A DNA stretch of 64,000 nucleotides from Candidatus Streptomyces philanthi (GCA_018114805.1 CP073042.1:3968001-4032000); one strand, 5' to 3'. Shown: positions 37,987-47,190, numbered from the stretch's first letter. Numbers and translations are program-made. Notes: generated by a model not told the origin, from the letters alone.

Positions 37987-39561
37987 TCAGGCGGTCACCC
38001 GCTCGCGTTCCTTCTCGGTGCGTCCGTCCGCCGGGCCGGGTGGCGGCGCGTCGGCGTCGTCCGTGGTGTCGGCCGGCGTGTCGTCGGGAGCCTTCGCCGC
38101 GCCGTCGACCCGTGCCTCCGCGGCGATCCGCACCGGCACCGTGCCCTCGTCGTTGTGCCGCTCGGCCCAGCCGGTGAGGGCCGTGCTGCACGCGTGGTCG
38201 AGGTGGCGCAGGCCGGACAGGTCCAGTTCGATGGGCCGGTCGGCCGGCAGTCCCTCCAGCGTGTCGAGCATCTTCGGCAGCCGCAGGAACGTCGCGTTGC
38301 CGGTGAGGGAGACGCGGATGGTGCCGCTCGGCGTCTCCTTGACCGAGGTGTGGATGTGCGAGGTCTCCCAGGCCGTCTTGATGATGGACAGGGCCAGGCC
38401 GATCAGCACGCCCTCGAACATGTTGACCGCCACGATGGACAGAGCCGTGACGCCCAGGATGATCGCCTCACCCCGGTGCTTGCGCCACATTGGCACCAGG
38501 TGGCCCAGCGGTAGCAGCTTCCACCCGGCGTGCACCAGGACACCGGCGAGCGCGGCGAGCGGGATGAGGCCGATGACAGCCGGCAGCAGCGCGGCGAACA
38601 GCAGCAGCCACACGCCGTGCAGCACCCGGGACGCCTTGGTGACGGCACCGGCGTGCACGTTGGCCGAGCTGCGGACGATGACCCCGGTCATCGGCAGCGC
38701 GCCGAGCACGCCGCAGAGCGTGTTGCCTGCGCCCTGCGCCATCAGCTCCTTGTCGTAGTCGGTGCGCGGCCCGTCGTGCAGCCGGTCCACCGCCGCGGCG
38801 CTGAACAGGCTCTCGGCGGACGCGATGAGGGTGAAGGCCACGATAGTGCCGATGATCCCGACCTGGGCCAGGTCGCCGAAGTCGTCGCCGCCCGGCACGT
38901 TCACCGAGTCGAGCAGGCCCTGCACCTTGACCTTGGCGATCGACAGGTCGGCCAGCGCGGTCACGCCGGTGGCCAGCAGGACGGCGGCCAGCGCGCCGGG
39001 CACGACCCGCACCTTCGCGGGCAGGTACGGCCAGGTGGCGAGCATCAGCACGACGCCGGCGCCGACCGCGAAGGCGATCAGCGCGTCGCCGCTCCCGGCG
39101 ACGTCGCCGACCAGGCCGGGCAGACCGGTGATCTTGTCGAGGCCGGTCTTGGGCGCGGTGATGTTGCCCATGGCGTACAACTGGCCGGCGATGATGACCA
39201 GGCCGATGCCGGCGAGCATGCCCTCGACCACGGATATGGATATAGCCCGGAACCAGCGGCCGAACCCCAGCGAGCCGAGGGCGAGTTGGGCCAGTCCGCT
39301 GACCAGCACGGTGACGCCGAGGCCGTAGGTCTCGACCGCCTCGTAGACGAGTATGGTCAGGCCCGCGGCCGGGCCGCTGACCTGGAGGCTGCTGCCGGGG
39401 AGCAGGCCGGTGACGATGCCGCCGACGATGCCCGTGATCAGGCCTACTTCGGCTGGCACTCCGGAGGCGACGGCGATGCCGACGCACAGGGGCAGGGCGA
39501 CGAAGAAGACGACGAGTGAGGCCGCGAAGTCACGCCGCAGGGTGAGGGCGGTGGGGCGCAT
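37987..39561 (-). CDS. SulP family anion (bicarbonate/sulfate) transporter with STAS domain
   Basis: An intact 524-aa membrane protein. The transport domain begins TLRRDFAASLVVFFVALPLC and includes GIVGGIVTGLLPGSSLQVSGPAAG, SVVEGMLAGIGLVI and AQGAGNTLCGVLGALPMTGVI, all SulP hallmarks. The C-terminal STAS domain is visible as SGTIRVSLTGNATFLRLPKM and IELDLSGLRHLDHACSTAL, with a charged tail. It directly follows a beta-carbonic anhydrase gene, so bicarbonate is a reasonable substrate, as for BicA-like SulP proteins (inference). ATG at 39561 with GAGGACACC upstream. Confidence 0.93.
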   Translation of the reverse strand: MRPTALTLRRDFAASLVVFFVALPLCVGIAVASGVPAEVGLITGIVGGIVTGLLPGSSLQVSGPAAGLTILVYEAVETYGLGVTVLVSGLAQLALGSLGFGRWFRAISISVVEGMLAGIGLVIIAGQLYAMGNITAPKTGLDKITGLPGLVGDVAGSGDALIAFAVGAGVVLMLATWPYLPAKVRVVPGALAAVLLATGVTALADLSIAKVKVQGLLDSVNVPGGDDFGDLAQVGIIGTIVAFTLIASAESLFSAAAVDRLHDGPRTDYDKELMAQGAGNTLCGVLGALPMTGVIVRSSANVHAGAVTKASRVLHGVWLLLFAALLPAVIGLIPLAALAGVLVHAGWKLLPLGHLVPMWRKHRGEAIILGVTALSIVAVNMFEGVLIGLALSIIKTAWETSHIHTSVKETPSGTIRVSLTGNATFLRLPKMLDTLEGLPADRPIELDLSGLRHLDHACSTALTGWAERHNDEGTVPVRIAAEARVDGAAKAPDDTPADTTDDADAPPPGPADGRTEKERERVTA

Positions 39562-39683
39562 GGTGTCCTCGCGATGCGGTCTGCCGAGGCTCGGCGGCAC
39601 GGGGCCGGGAGCCGCGGGCGGGCTGGGGGTCGGGCGGAGTCGGACGGTGCGACCGGTGGGTGGGCGTCGTCCGTCGTCGGGGC

Positions 39684-40293
39684 TCACAGCGGCAGGAACG
39701 CGTCGTCGGCCGGCCGGTGTTCGAGCACGGCGCCGGTGTGCACCTCGTAGAACCAGCCGTGCAGCCCGAGCGTGCCGGCGGCCAGCCGGCGCTCGACGCA
39801 CGGGTAGCCGCGCAGCCGCTCCAACTGGGCCAACATGTGCGCCTGGACCGGGCGCGCGACCTCCGGCCCGTGGTCGCCCGGCTCCAGCGGGCCTTGCGGC
39901 CCGGTGGGTGAGTGGGTGGCGTGCGCGAGCCAGGTTGGGGACGGCCGGGGCCGCGGTCAGGTCCTCGCCGCGCACGAGCGCGCCCACGGCGCCGCAGTGC
40001 GAGTGGCCGCACACCACGATGTCCGCGACGCCGAGCACCTCCACCGCGTACTCGATGGTGGCGGTCTCGCCGCTGGGGTGTTCCGGGCGGTACGCGGGCA
40101 CGATGTTGCCCGCCGTGCGCAGCTCGAACAGGCCGCCCGGGCGCGCGCCGGTGATCAGCGACGGGACGACGCGGGAGTCGGAGCAGGTGATGAACAGCGC
40201 CTCCGGCGACTGTCCGGCGGCCAACGCGGCCAGGTCGGCGCGTTGGTGAAGCTGGTCACGGAAGGTACGGGCGTGGTCGATGAGGGATTTCAT
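39684..40293 (-). pseudogene. Beta-carbonic anhydrase (frameshifted)
   Basis: Zinc enzyme interconverting CO2 and bicarbonate. Zinc ligands are present: ALFITCSDSRVVPSL (C-x-D-x-R) and VVCGHSHCGAVGAL (H-x2-C). After PAVPNLARAR (~39915) the frame shifts; the correct C-terminus HMLAQLERLRGYPCVE ... LGLHGWFYEVHTGAVLE is in another frame and stops at 39684. Repaired length ~203 aa. As printed, the first frame runs without stop into SulP, an artefact. It forms an operon with SulP (123 bp gap). Confidence 0.9.
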
Positions 40294-40740
40294 GTCAGTT
40301 GCCTCCTGCGCTGAAGGGGGGTGCGCATCTGTACGAACTGGCGTATAGGGAACAGGGAGTGCCCAGGCGGAACCGTTCCGAGCGGGAAGAAGGTGGCCGC
40401 GCCTGACGGGCGTCCGACGCGCGGCCCAGGGGGAACCACCGGTGTGGGGGCCGAGGTACGGCCATCGTCACCGGTCGGAGCCGCGCCCGGATGGGGCGCA
40501 CGGGAGTCACCGGGGGCACGCGGTGGCGTGTCCGCGGCGGGGCGGCGCATCAGGGGTGTGCTGGGTGCTCGGAAGGTCGCTGGGGGAGCGGACCGCCGCT
40601 GGGGGCCGGGCCGGGACCGCGCTACGGCCGAAGTGCGGCCGGTCCACGGTTCCACGGGGCACGACGGTGGGCCCGGCGCGGAGCACGGCGTGGGTCCGGG
40701 CCGGGCGTGGGCGCCGGTCCGGTGCTCTTACGCGGCCATC
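40294..40740. other. Gene-free spacer upstream of the carbonic anhydrase
   Basis: About 450 bp of very GC-rich DNA with long but Arg/Gly-rich open frames in several registers and no domain signal. I see no convincing gene. Confidence 0.5.
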
Positions 40741-41136
40741 TCAGCAGCGAAAGACCTGGAGCATGACGGGCAGTGCCGCTGTGCGTTCTCGGTGTTGCCC
40801 GAGCGACGCGCAGTCGGGGCCGCCCGGCCCTGGGGCGCCACACGCGCGCGCGGCGTGCGCGACGGGTGTCGAACTGCACAGCCGGGAGGTTGGCGGCGCG
40901 GTCTGGGTCGTGCCGTAACTGCCCGACGCCGATGACCGAGCGGGCAACTCCTCGCCCTGCCGCGGCTGCCGTGGAGTGTCCTCACACAGCCTGACGGTCT
41001 CCGCCGCCTGGCCGGCGCTGTACGAGCCGGCGGGGGCGGGGGTGGCGGCCTGCGCCGTCGGAACGCTCAACAGCACGGCCAGCATGGCGCCGATCACGGC
41101 CGCCAGCAGGCTGAGTGCTGCCCGTTTCCGTACCAC
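40741..41136 (-). CDS. Small secreted protein
   Basis: A ~131-aa exported protein. It has a clear signal peptide: VVRKRAALSLLAAVIGAMLA, then VLLSVPTAQA with AQA-A cleavage. The mature part is low-complexity Pro/Thr/Ser with several Cys (VRLCED, SRLCSS, RACGAPG, PDCASLG) and ends ALPVMLQVFRC, a tail I associate with a family of Streptomyces secreted proteins. Start GTG at 41136 (or 41133). Function unknown. Confidence 0.55.
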   Translation of the reverse strand: MVRKRAALSLLAAVIGAMLAVLLSVPTAQAATPAPAGSYSAGQAAETVRLCEDTPRQPRQGEELPARSSASGSYGTTQTAPPTSRLCSSTPVAHAARACGAPGPGGPDCASLGQHRERTAALPVMLQVFRC

Positions 41137-41189
41137 CGCACCGCCCTTGTCCGAGAGTTCAGGAGACCTGGAGAAAACACCCACCGAGT

Positions 41190-41959
41190 AAGGGGTGTGC
41201 CTGGCTCGCGCCCAGGACTTTCAGCGTATAACCCGATGACTGCGCACGCGCGCGCCGAAGTAAACGTCTGGTTTCCGAGCCGTGGAGAGCGGCCGATATG
41301 CGGTTTCGGACGACCGGTATGACCTGCGCGTATGGCCCGCCTTCGGCTCCAACTGCCCACAAAGTGCAGCAAGTTGCTTACTATCGACCGTCACTTGAGA
41401 CGGCTGGACGCCAATGTGGCCTCGCCCACCTGCTCTTATCTGGCCACCGAGTTCGCCCGAATCCTTTCCCTGACGCGCCGCTGTAGGCCGATAAGGGGCC
41501 GGCGGGGCGCGGGTGGCGCGCGTCGCTCGAAGAAAACAATGCAATCACACTTGCTTGTTTATGGTGACGCTGCCACTCTCGTTCTCGGCACCGGGGGCAC
41601 GTCCCCGGCGCTCGCCGCGCGGTGTGTCCGCAGCCGCGCCGGCGCTCCCCAACGTCCGCTGTCCGCCTGACCCGAGCCCGTACCGATCCGCCTCCGATCC
41701 GCGGGCGGGCCGTTCCGATCCGAACTCGGGCCGTGCTGGTTCGCTCCCGAGCCGTTCCGGCGCGTTCCCGCGCGAGGCCGTCCCGTTCGCCGCCGGGCCT
41801 CGCCCCGGCCGTTGCCCGGACCGGGCCGGCTCGCTGTCCGAACGGGCCGTTCCGCCGGTGGGCGCGAGCGGCCCCGGCATGACGACGAGCACCACCGGAA
41901 GAGCATCCGAAGAGCGCTTGAACAGCACCCGAGGAGCACCCGAGGAGAGGGGAGCGCAC
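41190..41959. other. Gene-poor stretch with an AT-richer core
   Basis: 41.2-41.5 kb is less GC-rich and has several promoter-like stretches. 41.65-41.9 kb is a run of degenerate CCGTTCC/CCGATCC-like repeats giving Arg-Ala-rich frames. No gene supported. Confidence 0.45.
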
Positions 41960-42106
41960 ATGGCCGGCACCGCCGCCCTCCTCGATGACCTGCGGGCCGA
42001 GGGCGACGACCTGGACGCGCTGGTCGCCGGGCTCGACCCCGGCCAGTGGGCCCGGCCGACGCCCGCCGTCGGCTGGACCATCGCGCACCAGACGACGGCG
42101 ACGTGA
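41960..42106 (+). pseudogene. N-terminal fragment of a TIGR03084/DinB-like (mycothiol maleylpyruvate isomerase fold) protein
   Basis: MAGTAALLDDLRAEGDDLDAL followed by GLDPGQWARPTPAVGWTIAHQ matches the start of TIGR03084-type metal-binding proteins (about 260 aa). GAGAGGGGAG provides a ribosome site. After 48 codons it stops and nothing of the remaining ~210 residues follows in any frame. A truncated gene, probably by deletion against the ABC operon. Confidence 0.65.
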
Positions 42107-42299
42107 ACACCATTCAACCGCCTCGCCTGGAAGCAGTGCCCGAGGTCCTGACCGAGGCCGTGCCCCGGCCGCAGGGAGCGGGGCCCTTCGGGTCGTACGG
42201 GGCGACGCCTGGCCCCGGGGAGGGCCAGGCGGTTGGGTCGTTACGGGGGCCGGGCCACGGGAGGCTGCCCGCCGCCGACCTCGCCGTACGAAGGCGCGT

Positions 42300-42319
42300 G
42301 CCCTCGCCCGGACGAGGGC
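42300..42319. terminator. Hairpin terminator of the ABC operon
   Basis: GCCCTCG-N6-CGAGGGC immediately downstream of the permease stop (minus strand). Confidence 0.6.
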
Positions 42320-42326
42320 CGTGCCC

Positions 42327-43013
42327 TCACGCCGGGTCGCGGTTGAACCGCGCCGTCGCCCAGAAGTAGCCTAGCGCGGTCAGCGCGACGCACCAGGCGA
42401 CGGCGATCCAGCCGTCGTTGCCGATCTCGGAGCCGAGCAGCAGGCCGCGCAGCGTCTCGATGGCCGGGGTGAACGCGCTGGAGATCAGCGGCAGGAGGAT
42501 CAGCGGCATGGCCGCGTTGCTGGCCGCCTCGGGGTGCGGGCTGGACATGCCCATCCCGACCGCGATCCAGGTGAGCGTGAGGGCGAACAGCGCGATCAGC
42601 CCGAAGGCCGCCAGCCACTCCAGGGTCGTGGCGTCGGTGGAGCGGAAGCCGATGGCCACGCCGACGAGGACCACGCTGGCCAGGCACTGCAACACGCTGC
42701 CGACCACGTGCCCGATGACCACGGACGTGCGGTGGATCGCCATCGTGCGGAAACGGGCGATGAGGCCCTCGTTCATGTCCATGGAGACGTGCACCGCGGC
42801 CCCGATCACGGTGCTGCCGATGGTCATCAGCAGGATGCCCGGGACGAGGTAGGCCACGTATTCGGAGTGGTCGGCGTCGTCGCCCCCGATGCCCGCGCTC
42901 ATCACGTCGCCGAAGATGTAGACGAAGAGCAGCAGCATCATGATCGGCGTGAGCAGCAGGTTGCGGCGCAGCATCGTGGTCGAGTCGCGGACGGCGAGGG
43001 CGAGGGCGCTCAT
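42327..43013 (-). CDS. ABC-2 type transporter permease, DrrB-like (internally shortened)
   Basis: A six-helix membrane subunit of a daunorubicin-exporter-type ABC system. Seen: TPIMMLLLFVYIFGDVMSAGI, YLVPGILLMTIGSTVIG, MDMNEGLIARFRTMAIHR and the C-terminal GYFWATARFNRDPA. Two blocks usual in this subfamily are absent: about 11 residues between RRNL and LLTPIM, and about 20 residues between the two expected FTPA motifs (here ISSAFTPAIETLRG). Both losses are in frame and at short repeats. Overlaps the ATPase gene by 4 bp. Confidence 0.88.
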   Translation of the reverse strand: MSALALAVRDSTTMLRRNLLLTPIMMLLLFVYIFGDVMSAGIGGDDADHSEYVAYLVPGILLMTIGSTVIGAAVHVSMDMNEGLIARFRTMAIHRTSVVIGHVVGSVLQCLASVVLVGVAIGFRSTDATTLEWLAAFGLIALFALTLTWIAVGMGMSSPHPEAASNAAMPLILLPLISSAFTPAIETLRGLLLGSEIGNDGWIAVAWCVALTALGYFWATARFNRDPA

Positions 43014-44086
43014 AGGTCGTTCTCCTTGCGCTGTTGGGGGACAGTGGCGGGACCGGCGGTGGAGCCGGTGGCGGAGTCGGCGGCGAGGCCGGTGGTGGGT
43101 GTGGCGGTGGGGCCGGTCAGGGCGAAGAACACGTCGTCCAGGTCGGGGGTGTGCACCGTCAGCTCGTCCGCCTCGATGCCGACCGAGTCGAGCCAGTCGA
43201 GGATCGAGCGCAACTCGCGCTGACTGCCGTCGCTGGGGACCTGCAGGGCCAGCGCCGCGTCGTCCCGGTGGGCCTCGCGCAGCGTGGCGGCGGCCGACCG
43301 GTACCTGGCCGGGTCGGCGAACCGCAGCCAGACGTGGCCACCGGGCACGAGCCGCTTGAGCTGGTCGGCGGTCCCCTCGGCCGCGATCCGCCCGTCATTC
43401 AACACGGCTATTCGGTGCGCGAGTTGGTCGGCCTCCTCCAGGTACTGGGTGGTGAGGAAGACGGTCACCCCGGTGGAGACGAGCCCACGGATGATCTCCC
43501 ACATGTTGTGGCGGCTGCGTGGGTCGAGGCCGGTGGTCGGCTCGTCGAGGAAGATGATCCGCAGGCCGCCGACCAGGGTCATCGCGATGTCCAACCGCCG
43601 CTTCATGCCGCCGGACTAGGTGCCGGCGGGCTTCTTCGCGGCCTCCACCAGGTCGAACCGCTCCAGCAGTTCGGCGGCGACGCGGCGCCCCTCGCGGCGG
43701 GAGAGGTGGTGCAGGTCGGCCATGAGGAGCATGTTCTCCTAGCCTGTGATCAGCCCGTCCACGGCGGAGAACTGCCCGGTGACACCGATCGCGGCCCGTA
43801 CGGCCTGCGCGTCGGTGGCCAGCTCGTACCCGCCGACGCGCAACGTGCCGGCGTCGGCGGTGATGAGGGTGGACAGGATCTTCACGGCGGTTGTCTTGCC
43901 GGCCCCGTTCGGGCCGAGCAGGGCGAAGACCGTTCCGGCCGGGATGTGCAGGTCGATGCCGTCGAGGACGGTCTTGTCCCCGTACGACTTGCGCAGCCCG
44001 ACGGCGGAGACGGCGGTCGACGGCGCGAGACCGTCCACTTTTTTGGACGTGGGTATGACAAAGGAAGCCATGGAGTAGGAAGCCAT
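43010..44086 (-). pseudogene. ABC transporter ATP-binding protein, DrrA-like (two in-frame TAGs)
   Basis: A nucleotide-binding subunit: Walker A LLGPNGAGKTTAVKIL, signature SGGMKRRLDIAM, Walker B IIFLDEPTTGLD, H-loop replaced by TTQYLEEADQLA (Gln, as usual in DrrA), and a ~75-aa C-terminal domain. One continuous frame of 359 codons, broken only by TAG at 43739-43741 (between LITG and ENMLLMADL) and at 43616-43618 (where the family has Tyr in TYSGGM). A 15-bp tandem duplication at the 5' end (44062-44091) doubles MASxx; the original start is probably 44071. Confidence 0.9.
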
Positions 44087-44091
44087 GGAGT
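44062..44091 (-). repeat. 15-bp tandem duplication at the drrA-like start
   Basis: aggaagccatggagt occurs twice head to tail, duplicating the start codon of the ATPase gene. Confidence 0.85.
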
Positions 44092-44327
44092 TCTCCCGTG
44101 CGATGGCGTGAGTGGCTGAGGGTGCGGGTCCGCGCGGCGCGGCGTGGCTGGGCGCGTGTGGCGGTGTGCGGGGCGCGTGGCGCGGGGAAGTGGCCCGGTC
44201 CTGGCCGGGGCCCGGCGCGACGGCGGCGCGGCTCGGATGAAGCGGCGGCTGATGTACCGGCTTACGGCAGGTGGTGCGTGCGCGGCTTGCGGTACGGAAC
44301 CTGCGGTACGGGACGTACGGTGCGGGG

Positions 44328-44717
44328 CTACGCGGTGCCCTCGGAACCCTCCGGGGGCTCGGCCTCGGCCCGCGCGATGTCGTCGGCCAGCCGCTCGCGC
44401 AGGCGGGCGGGGACGTAGGTGCCGTCGGTGTAGTTCTGGGCGAACTCGGCGACGAACTCCGCCGGGTCCTCCCCGATGATCTCGCGGATCGGCGTTCCGT
44501 TCGCCGCGGCCTCCTCGATCAGGTCGGCGAGGTCCTCGAACATTGTCGCGGTGTTGTCGTGGTCGGTCGGTACGAAGTGCATCAGGTGTCGCTCGATGGC
44601 CTCGGCCGCCAGCCGGTAGTTGGCCGGCAACTCCTTGACGCGCGCCTTGTACGACCGCCAGCGCTTCTTGGGCCCGATCACCCGGGAGAGGAAGCCGCTC
44701 TTCTCGGCGTCAGACAT
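44328..44717 (-). CDS. DUF1048 protein of the PadR-ABC operon
   Basis: A 129-aa soluble helical protein. DUF1048 core: RVIGPKKRWRSYKARVKELP, NYRLAAEAIERHLMHFVP, MFEDLADLIEEAAANG and IIGEDPAEFVAEFAQNY. Family function unknown; genes regularly sit between padR and ABC exporter genes, as here. ATG at 44717, 2 bp after the padR stop. Confidence 0.9.
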   Translation of the reverse strand: MSDAEKSGFLSRVIGPKKRWRSYKARVKELPANYRLAAEAIERHLMHFVPTDHDNTATMFEDLADLIEEAAANGTPIREIIGEDPAEFVAEFAQNYTDGTYVPARLRERLADDIARAEAEPPEGSEGTA

Positions 44718-44719
44718 GG

Positions 44720-45049
44720 TCACTTTCCCCCTTCGCGGAGCTGTTCCAGTCGTTCCGTGAGGAAGCTCCACGTCCTCCAGAACTCTTCGAGGTACTCCAG
44801 TCCCTCGGTGTTGAGGGAGTGCACCTTGCGCGGCGGCCCCTTCTCGGACGGCATCTTCTTCACGTCCACGAGCCCGCGCTTCTCCATCCGGATGAGCAGC
44901 GCGTAGATGGTCCCCTCGGCGATATCGGAGAACCCCTGCTCACGCAGCCGCGCCGTGATCTCGTAGCCGTACGCGGGCCGGCCGGACAGAGAGGCCAGGA
45001 TGATGCCCTCCAACGTGCCCTTGAGCATCTCGGTCAGCAGCTTGGCCAT
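44720..45049 (-). CDS. PadR family transcriptional regulator
   Basis: A 109-aa winged-helix regulator of the short PadR class: LLTEMLKGTLEGIILASLSG, AYGYEITARLREQGF, EGTIYALLIRMEKRGLVDV (recognition helix and wing start) and EKGPPRKVHSLNTEG (wing), then a dimer helix. It heads the exporter operon and probably represses it through the direct repeats just upstream. Confidence 0.93.
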   Translation of the reverse strand: MAKLLTEMLKGTLEGIILASLSGRPAYGYEITARLREQGFSDIAEGTIYALLIRMEKRGLVDVKKMPSEKGPPRKVHSLNTEGLEYLEEFWRTWSFLTERLEQLREGGK

Positions 45050-45086
45050 GAAGCACCTCCCCTCTGCGTTAGTCAGCGCTGTTGAG

Positions 45087-45118
45087 TACTGGTACGCTGT
45101 AAAGCTGACTACTGGTAC
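45087..45118. promoter_or_regulatory. PadR operator: two TACTGGTAC direct repeats
   Basis: TACTGGTAC at 45087-45095 and 45110-45118, 23 bp apart (about two helical turns), 38-69 bp upstream of the padR start in an AT-richer promoter stretch. Confidence 0.65.
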
Positions 45119-45185
45119 TTAGCAAGACGGAATAGTGGGTGAGGTGGGCCGGCGTCGTGGCGCGCGAGGCGCGGGCATGCGAAGA

Positions 45186-45203
45186 CCCCCGTCGCTCCGG
45201 GGG
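45186..45203. terminator. Hairpin terminator
   Basis: CCCCCG-N6-CGGGGG downstream of the minus-strand hypothetical gene that follows. Confidence 0.5.
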
Positions 45204-45274
45204 CGGAGAGGAACGAGGGCCGTGTTGAGGTGCGGGGTTGCTCCCTCGACGGCTTACTCCGCCGGAAAGCCGCC

Positions 45275-45709
45275 TTACTGGGTGTCAGGTGCCAGCAGCG
45301 CGCGGGCACGCGCCATGGATTGCGGGTTGTCGAAGGTGAGGCGGCCAACATGCACACCGATGGAGTTGTAGGCGGGAGCCTTCAAGCGCGCCGTCTTCAT
45401 CACGTCCATGGTCCACGGCTCATCGGAGGTGAACAGGGCGCGCTTGGGCGGCATGACGCTCATCCCCCAGCCGACATTCATGATCCAGCGCTCGTAGGAC
45501 TCGTTCTGATCGACCACGTTGGTGGGTAAGCGCCGTGCTGCCACATCCCAGAGACTGGACTCTCCATGAGGCACCTCTGGCGCCGGGACAGTCGCCACGA
45601 TCGCCATTTCGCCCTCACGGGCATAGGCGACCAGGCATTGCCCAGTCCTCCACTGCACGGTGATGGGGGCGACGATGACCCGTCCAGTTCCGGTGATGCT
45701 TTGCGCCAT
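45275..45709 (-). CDS. Unknown 144-aa protein
   Basis: Intact frame MAQSITGTGRVIVAPITVQW ... ARALLAPDTQ. No signal peptide, membrane helix or known motif; two Trp-rich segments (ERWIMNVGWGMSV, DEPWTMDVMK). Base composition is less GC-rich than neighbours. Upstream AAGGGAAATGGCG gives a weak ribosome site. It is monocistronic; possibly acquired. Confidence 0.55.
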   Translation of the reverse strand: MAQSITGTGRVIVAPITVQWRTGQCLVAYAREGEMAIVATVPAPEVPHGESSLWDVAARRLPTNVVDQNESYERWIMNVGWGMSVMPPKRALFTSDEPWTMDVMKTARLKAPAYNSIGVHVGRLTFDNPQSMARARALLAPDTQ

Positions 45710-46098
45710 TTCCCTTACCCTCCAAGGTAGTTGACTTCGATGGTCACCTTAGAGTCGAGAGGGCGCCCCCCTGGCCAACAGGCGGCCACGGGGGGGCTGT
45801 GGTTCATCTGGTTAGGTCAATTCGGGGGTTTGCGGAGGATTGGAGCCGCCTCCGTCGCCATCCTCAATGTCGGTTTTGTCTGGGTCTCTCGATAGCACTG
45901 CCCAGCGCTGTACGCGCATGTCCGTACCCTTCTCTCGATGGGGGGCGCATGACGTCCTGCACTCAGGTCCGCGATCCGCAACCACTCCGAAACGCCGGAC
46001 GGTTCGAGGCTAGGACGGAGGCCGGGGGCGCATGGAAGGCGTGCTGACGGTGCGAAAATCGCAACATTCGCGGGCGGTCGTACGCCCGGGCATGCGAA
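45710..46098. other. Gene-free spacer
   Basis: About 390 bp with no convincing gene; contains a T/G-rich AT-leaning stretch (45.78-45.9 kb). Confidence 0.45.
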
Positions 46099-46136
46099 GG
46101 CTCCCGCTGCTCTTGCGCGAAGAGCTGCGGGGAGCC
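46099..46136. terminator. Hairpin terminator after second DUF397 gene
   Basis: GGCTCCC...GCTCTT / AAGAGC...GGGAGCC, a long slightly bulged stem with a GCGCG loop, just past the DUF397 stop. Confidence 0.65.
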
Positions 46137-46153
46137 TGTTGCGTCGTACGCGG

Positions 46154-46354
46154 TTACGCGTCGAAGTCGCCGGCCTTGACGCCTGCCACGAAGGCCGACC
46201 AGGCCGACGTGCCGAAGGTGAGAGCCGGGCCGTGCGGGTTCTTGCTGTCCCGGACGGGGACGGTGCCGTAGGCGGCGAGGTTGGCGGCGACCTCGACGCA
46301 GTCGCCGCCGTTGTTGCTGTAGGAGGACTTGGTCCAGCGGGGTTCGGTCGTCAC
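46154..46354 (-). CDS. DUF397 protein (second module)
   Basis: A 66-aa DUF397 protein: RWTKSSYSNNGGDCVEVAAN, VPVRDSKNPHGPALTF, WSAFVAGVKAGDF. It overlaps the upstream regulator by 4 bp (ATGA), implying translational coupling. Paralogous to the 23095 gene. Confidence 0.95.
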   Translation of the reverse strand: MTTEPRWTKSSYSNNGGDCVEVAANLAAYGTVPVRDSKNPHGPALTFGTSAWSAFVAGVKAGDFDA

Positions 46355-47190
46355 GGGGCGCCCTTTCGTGCCTGGTTAATCATGGCCGCAGACTCGGCCT
46401 GCGACAGGGATTCGGCCTGTAGCTGATGGTAGTCCGCCAGTGCGGACAGCACGAAGCTGCTTTCGCGCTCCAGATGTCCCTGTGCGTGTGACTCCGCATA
46501 CGCGACCATCGACCTGTCCGCCATGGTCAGCAGGTTGATCGGTAGATCGAAAGGCCTCCGCTCGCTGGTGCTGAAGGGGGCGATCTGCAGCATGGTGTTC
46601 GGCCGTGCGGCGAACTCCTCAAGGTTTCTGAGCTGCTTGCGCATCACGCCTTCGCCGCCGACACAGCGCCGGATCCAGCTTTCGTCCATGGCGACGATCA
46701 TCGTGGGTGGTCGAGTTTGTCGGAGGGCTGCCTGTCGTTCCGCGAGAAACGCCACTCGCTCATCCGCGTGTTCAGGTGAGAGGGTGCCTCGCCGTACGTG
46801 GCCATCCGCAAGCGCACGCGCGTATTCAGGTGTTTGCAGCAACCCTGGGATGACTCCGACGGTGAACAGCCGGATCTCAACCGCCCGCCCCTCGATCAGC
46901 ACGTACTCCGGAAACCCCTCCAGCAGGTTCCCGTGCCGGATGTCGCGCCACTGGCGCTCGAACGACTCGGCGGAGTTGGCCACGCCGAAGGCATCATCTG
47001 CCTTGCGCGAGAACGGAAGGGTTGGCGGTTTCCGTGCGGTTTCCACGGCCGAAACGTGTTGGCTGGACAGGCCGAGGCGGTCGGCCAGTTGCTCCTGGGT
47101 CCAGCCGCGGTTCTCGCGGTGCCTCCGTAAACGTGCACCGTAGGTGGCGCGCGGGCTGCTGTCGGGGTTCAGGTCCTTGCAGTTGACCAT
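46351..47190 (-). CDS. Helix-turn-helix regulator with DUF5753 (WhiJ/Scr1-like)
   Basis: An intact ~279-aa regulator. N-terminal Xre HTH: RRHRENRGWTQEQLADRLGL, SSQHVSAVETARKPPTLP. DUF5753: IRLFTVGVIPGLLQTPEYAR, ERVAFLAERQAALRQTRPP, MDESWIRRCVGGEGVMRKQL. Cytosolic DNA-binding protein whose partner is the DUF397 protein coded immediately downstream. Divergent from three small genes that mirror those beside the first module. A Met four codons earlier (47202) is an alternative start. Confidence 0.93.
   Translation of the reverse strand: MVNCKDLNPDSSPRATYGARLRRHRENRGWTQEQLADRLGLSSQHVSAVETARKPPTLPFSRKADDAFGVANSAESFERQWRDIRHGNLLEGFPEYVLIEGRAVEIRLFTVGVIPGLLQTPEYARALADGHVRRGTLSPEHADERVAFLAERQAALRQTRPPTMIVAMDESWIRRCVGGEGVMRKQLRNLEEFAARPNTMLQIAPFSTSERRPFDLPINLLTMADRSMVAYAESHAQGHLERESSFVLSALADYHQLQAESLSQAESAAMINQARKGAP

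Noticed and set aside
34781..38758. A single 1325-codon frame covering the Fe-S oxidoreductase, the ABM protein and antisense of SulP
   Set aside because: It changes homology at gene borders and ends in antisense sequence; explained by high GC plus lost stops.
37987..40293. A 768-aa carbonic anhydrase-SulP fusion
   Set aside because: The middle is non-homologous Arg/Pro/Gly sequence; the true anhydrase C-terminus is in another frame and SulP has its own start with a ribosome site.
40321..40935. 204-codon plus-strand frame upstream of the secreted protein
   Set aside because: Low-complexity Gly/Arg/Pro, overlaps the better-supported minus-strand signal-peptide gene.
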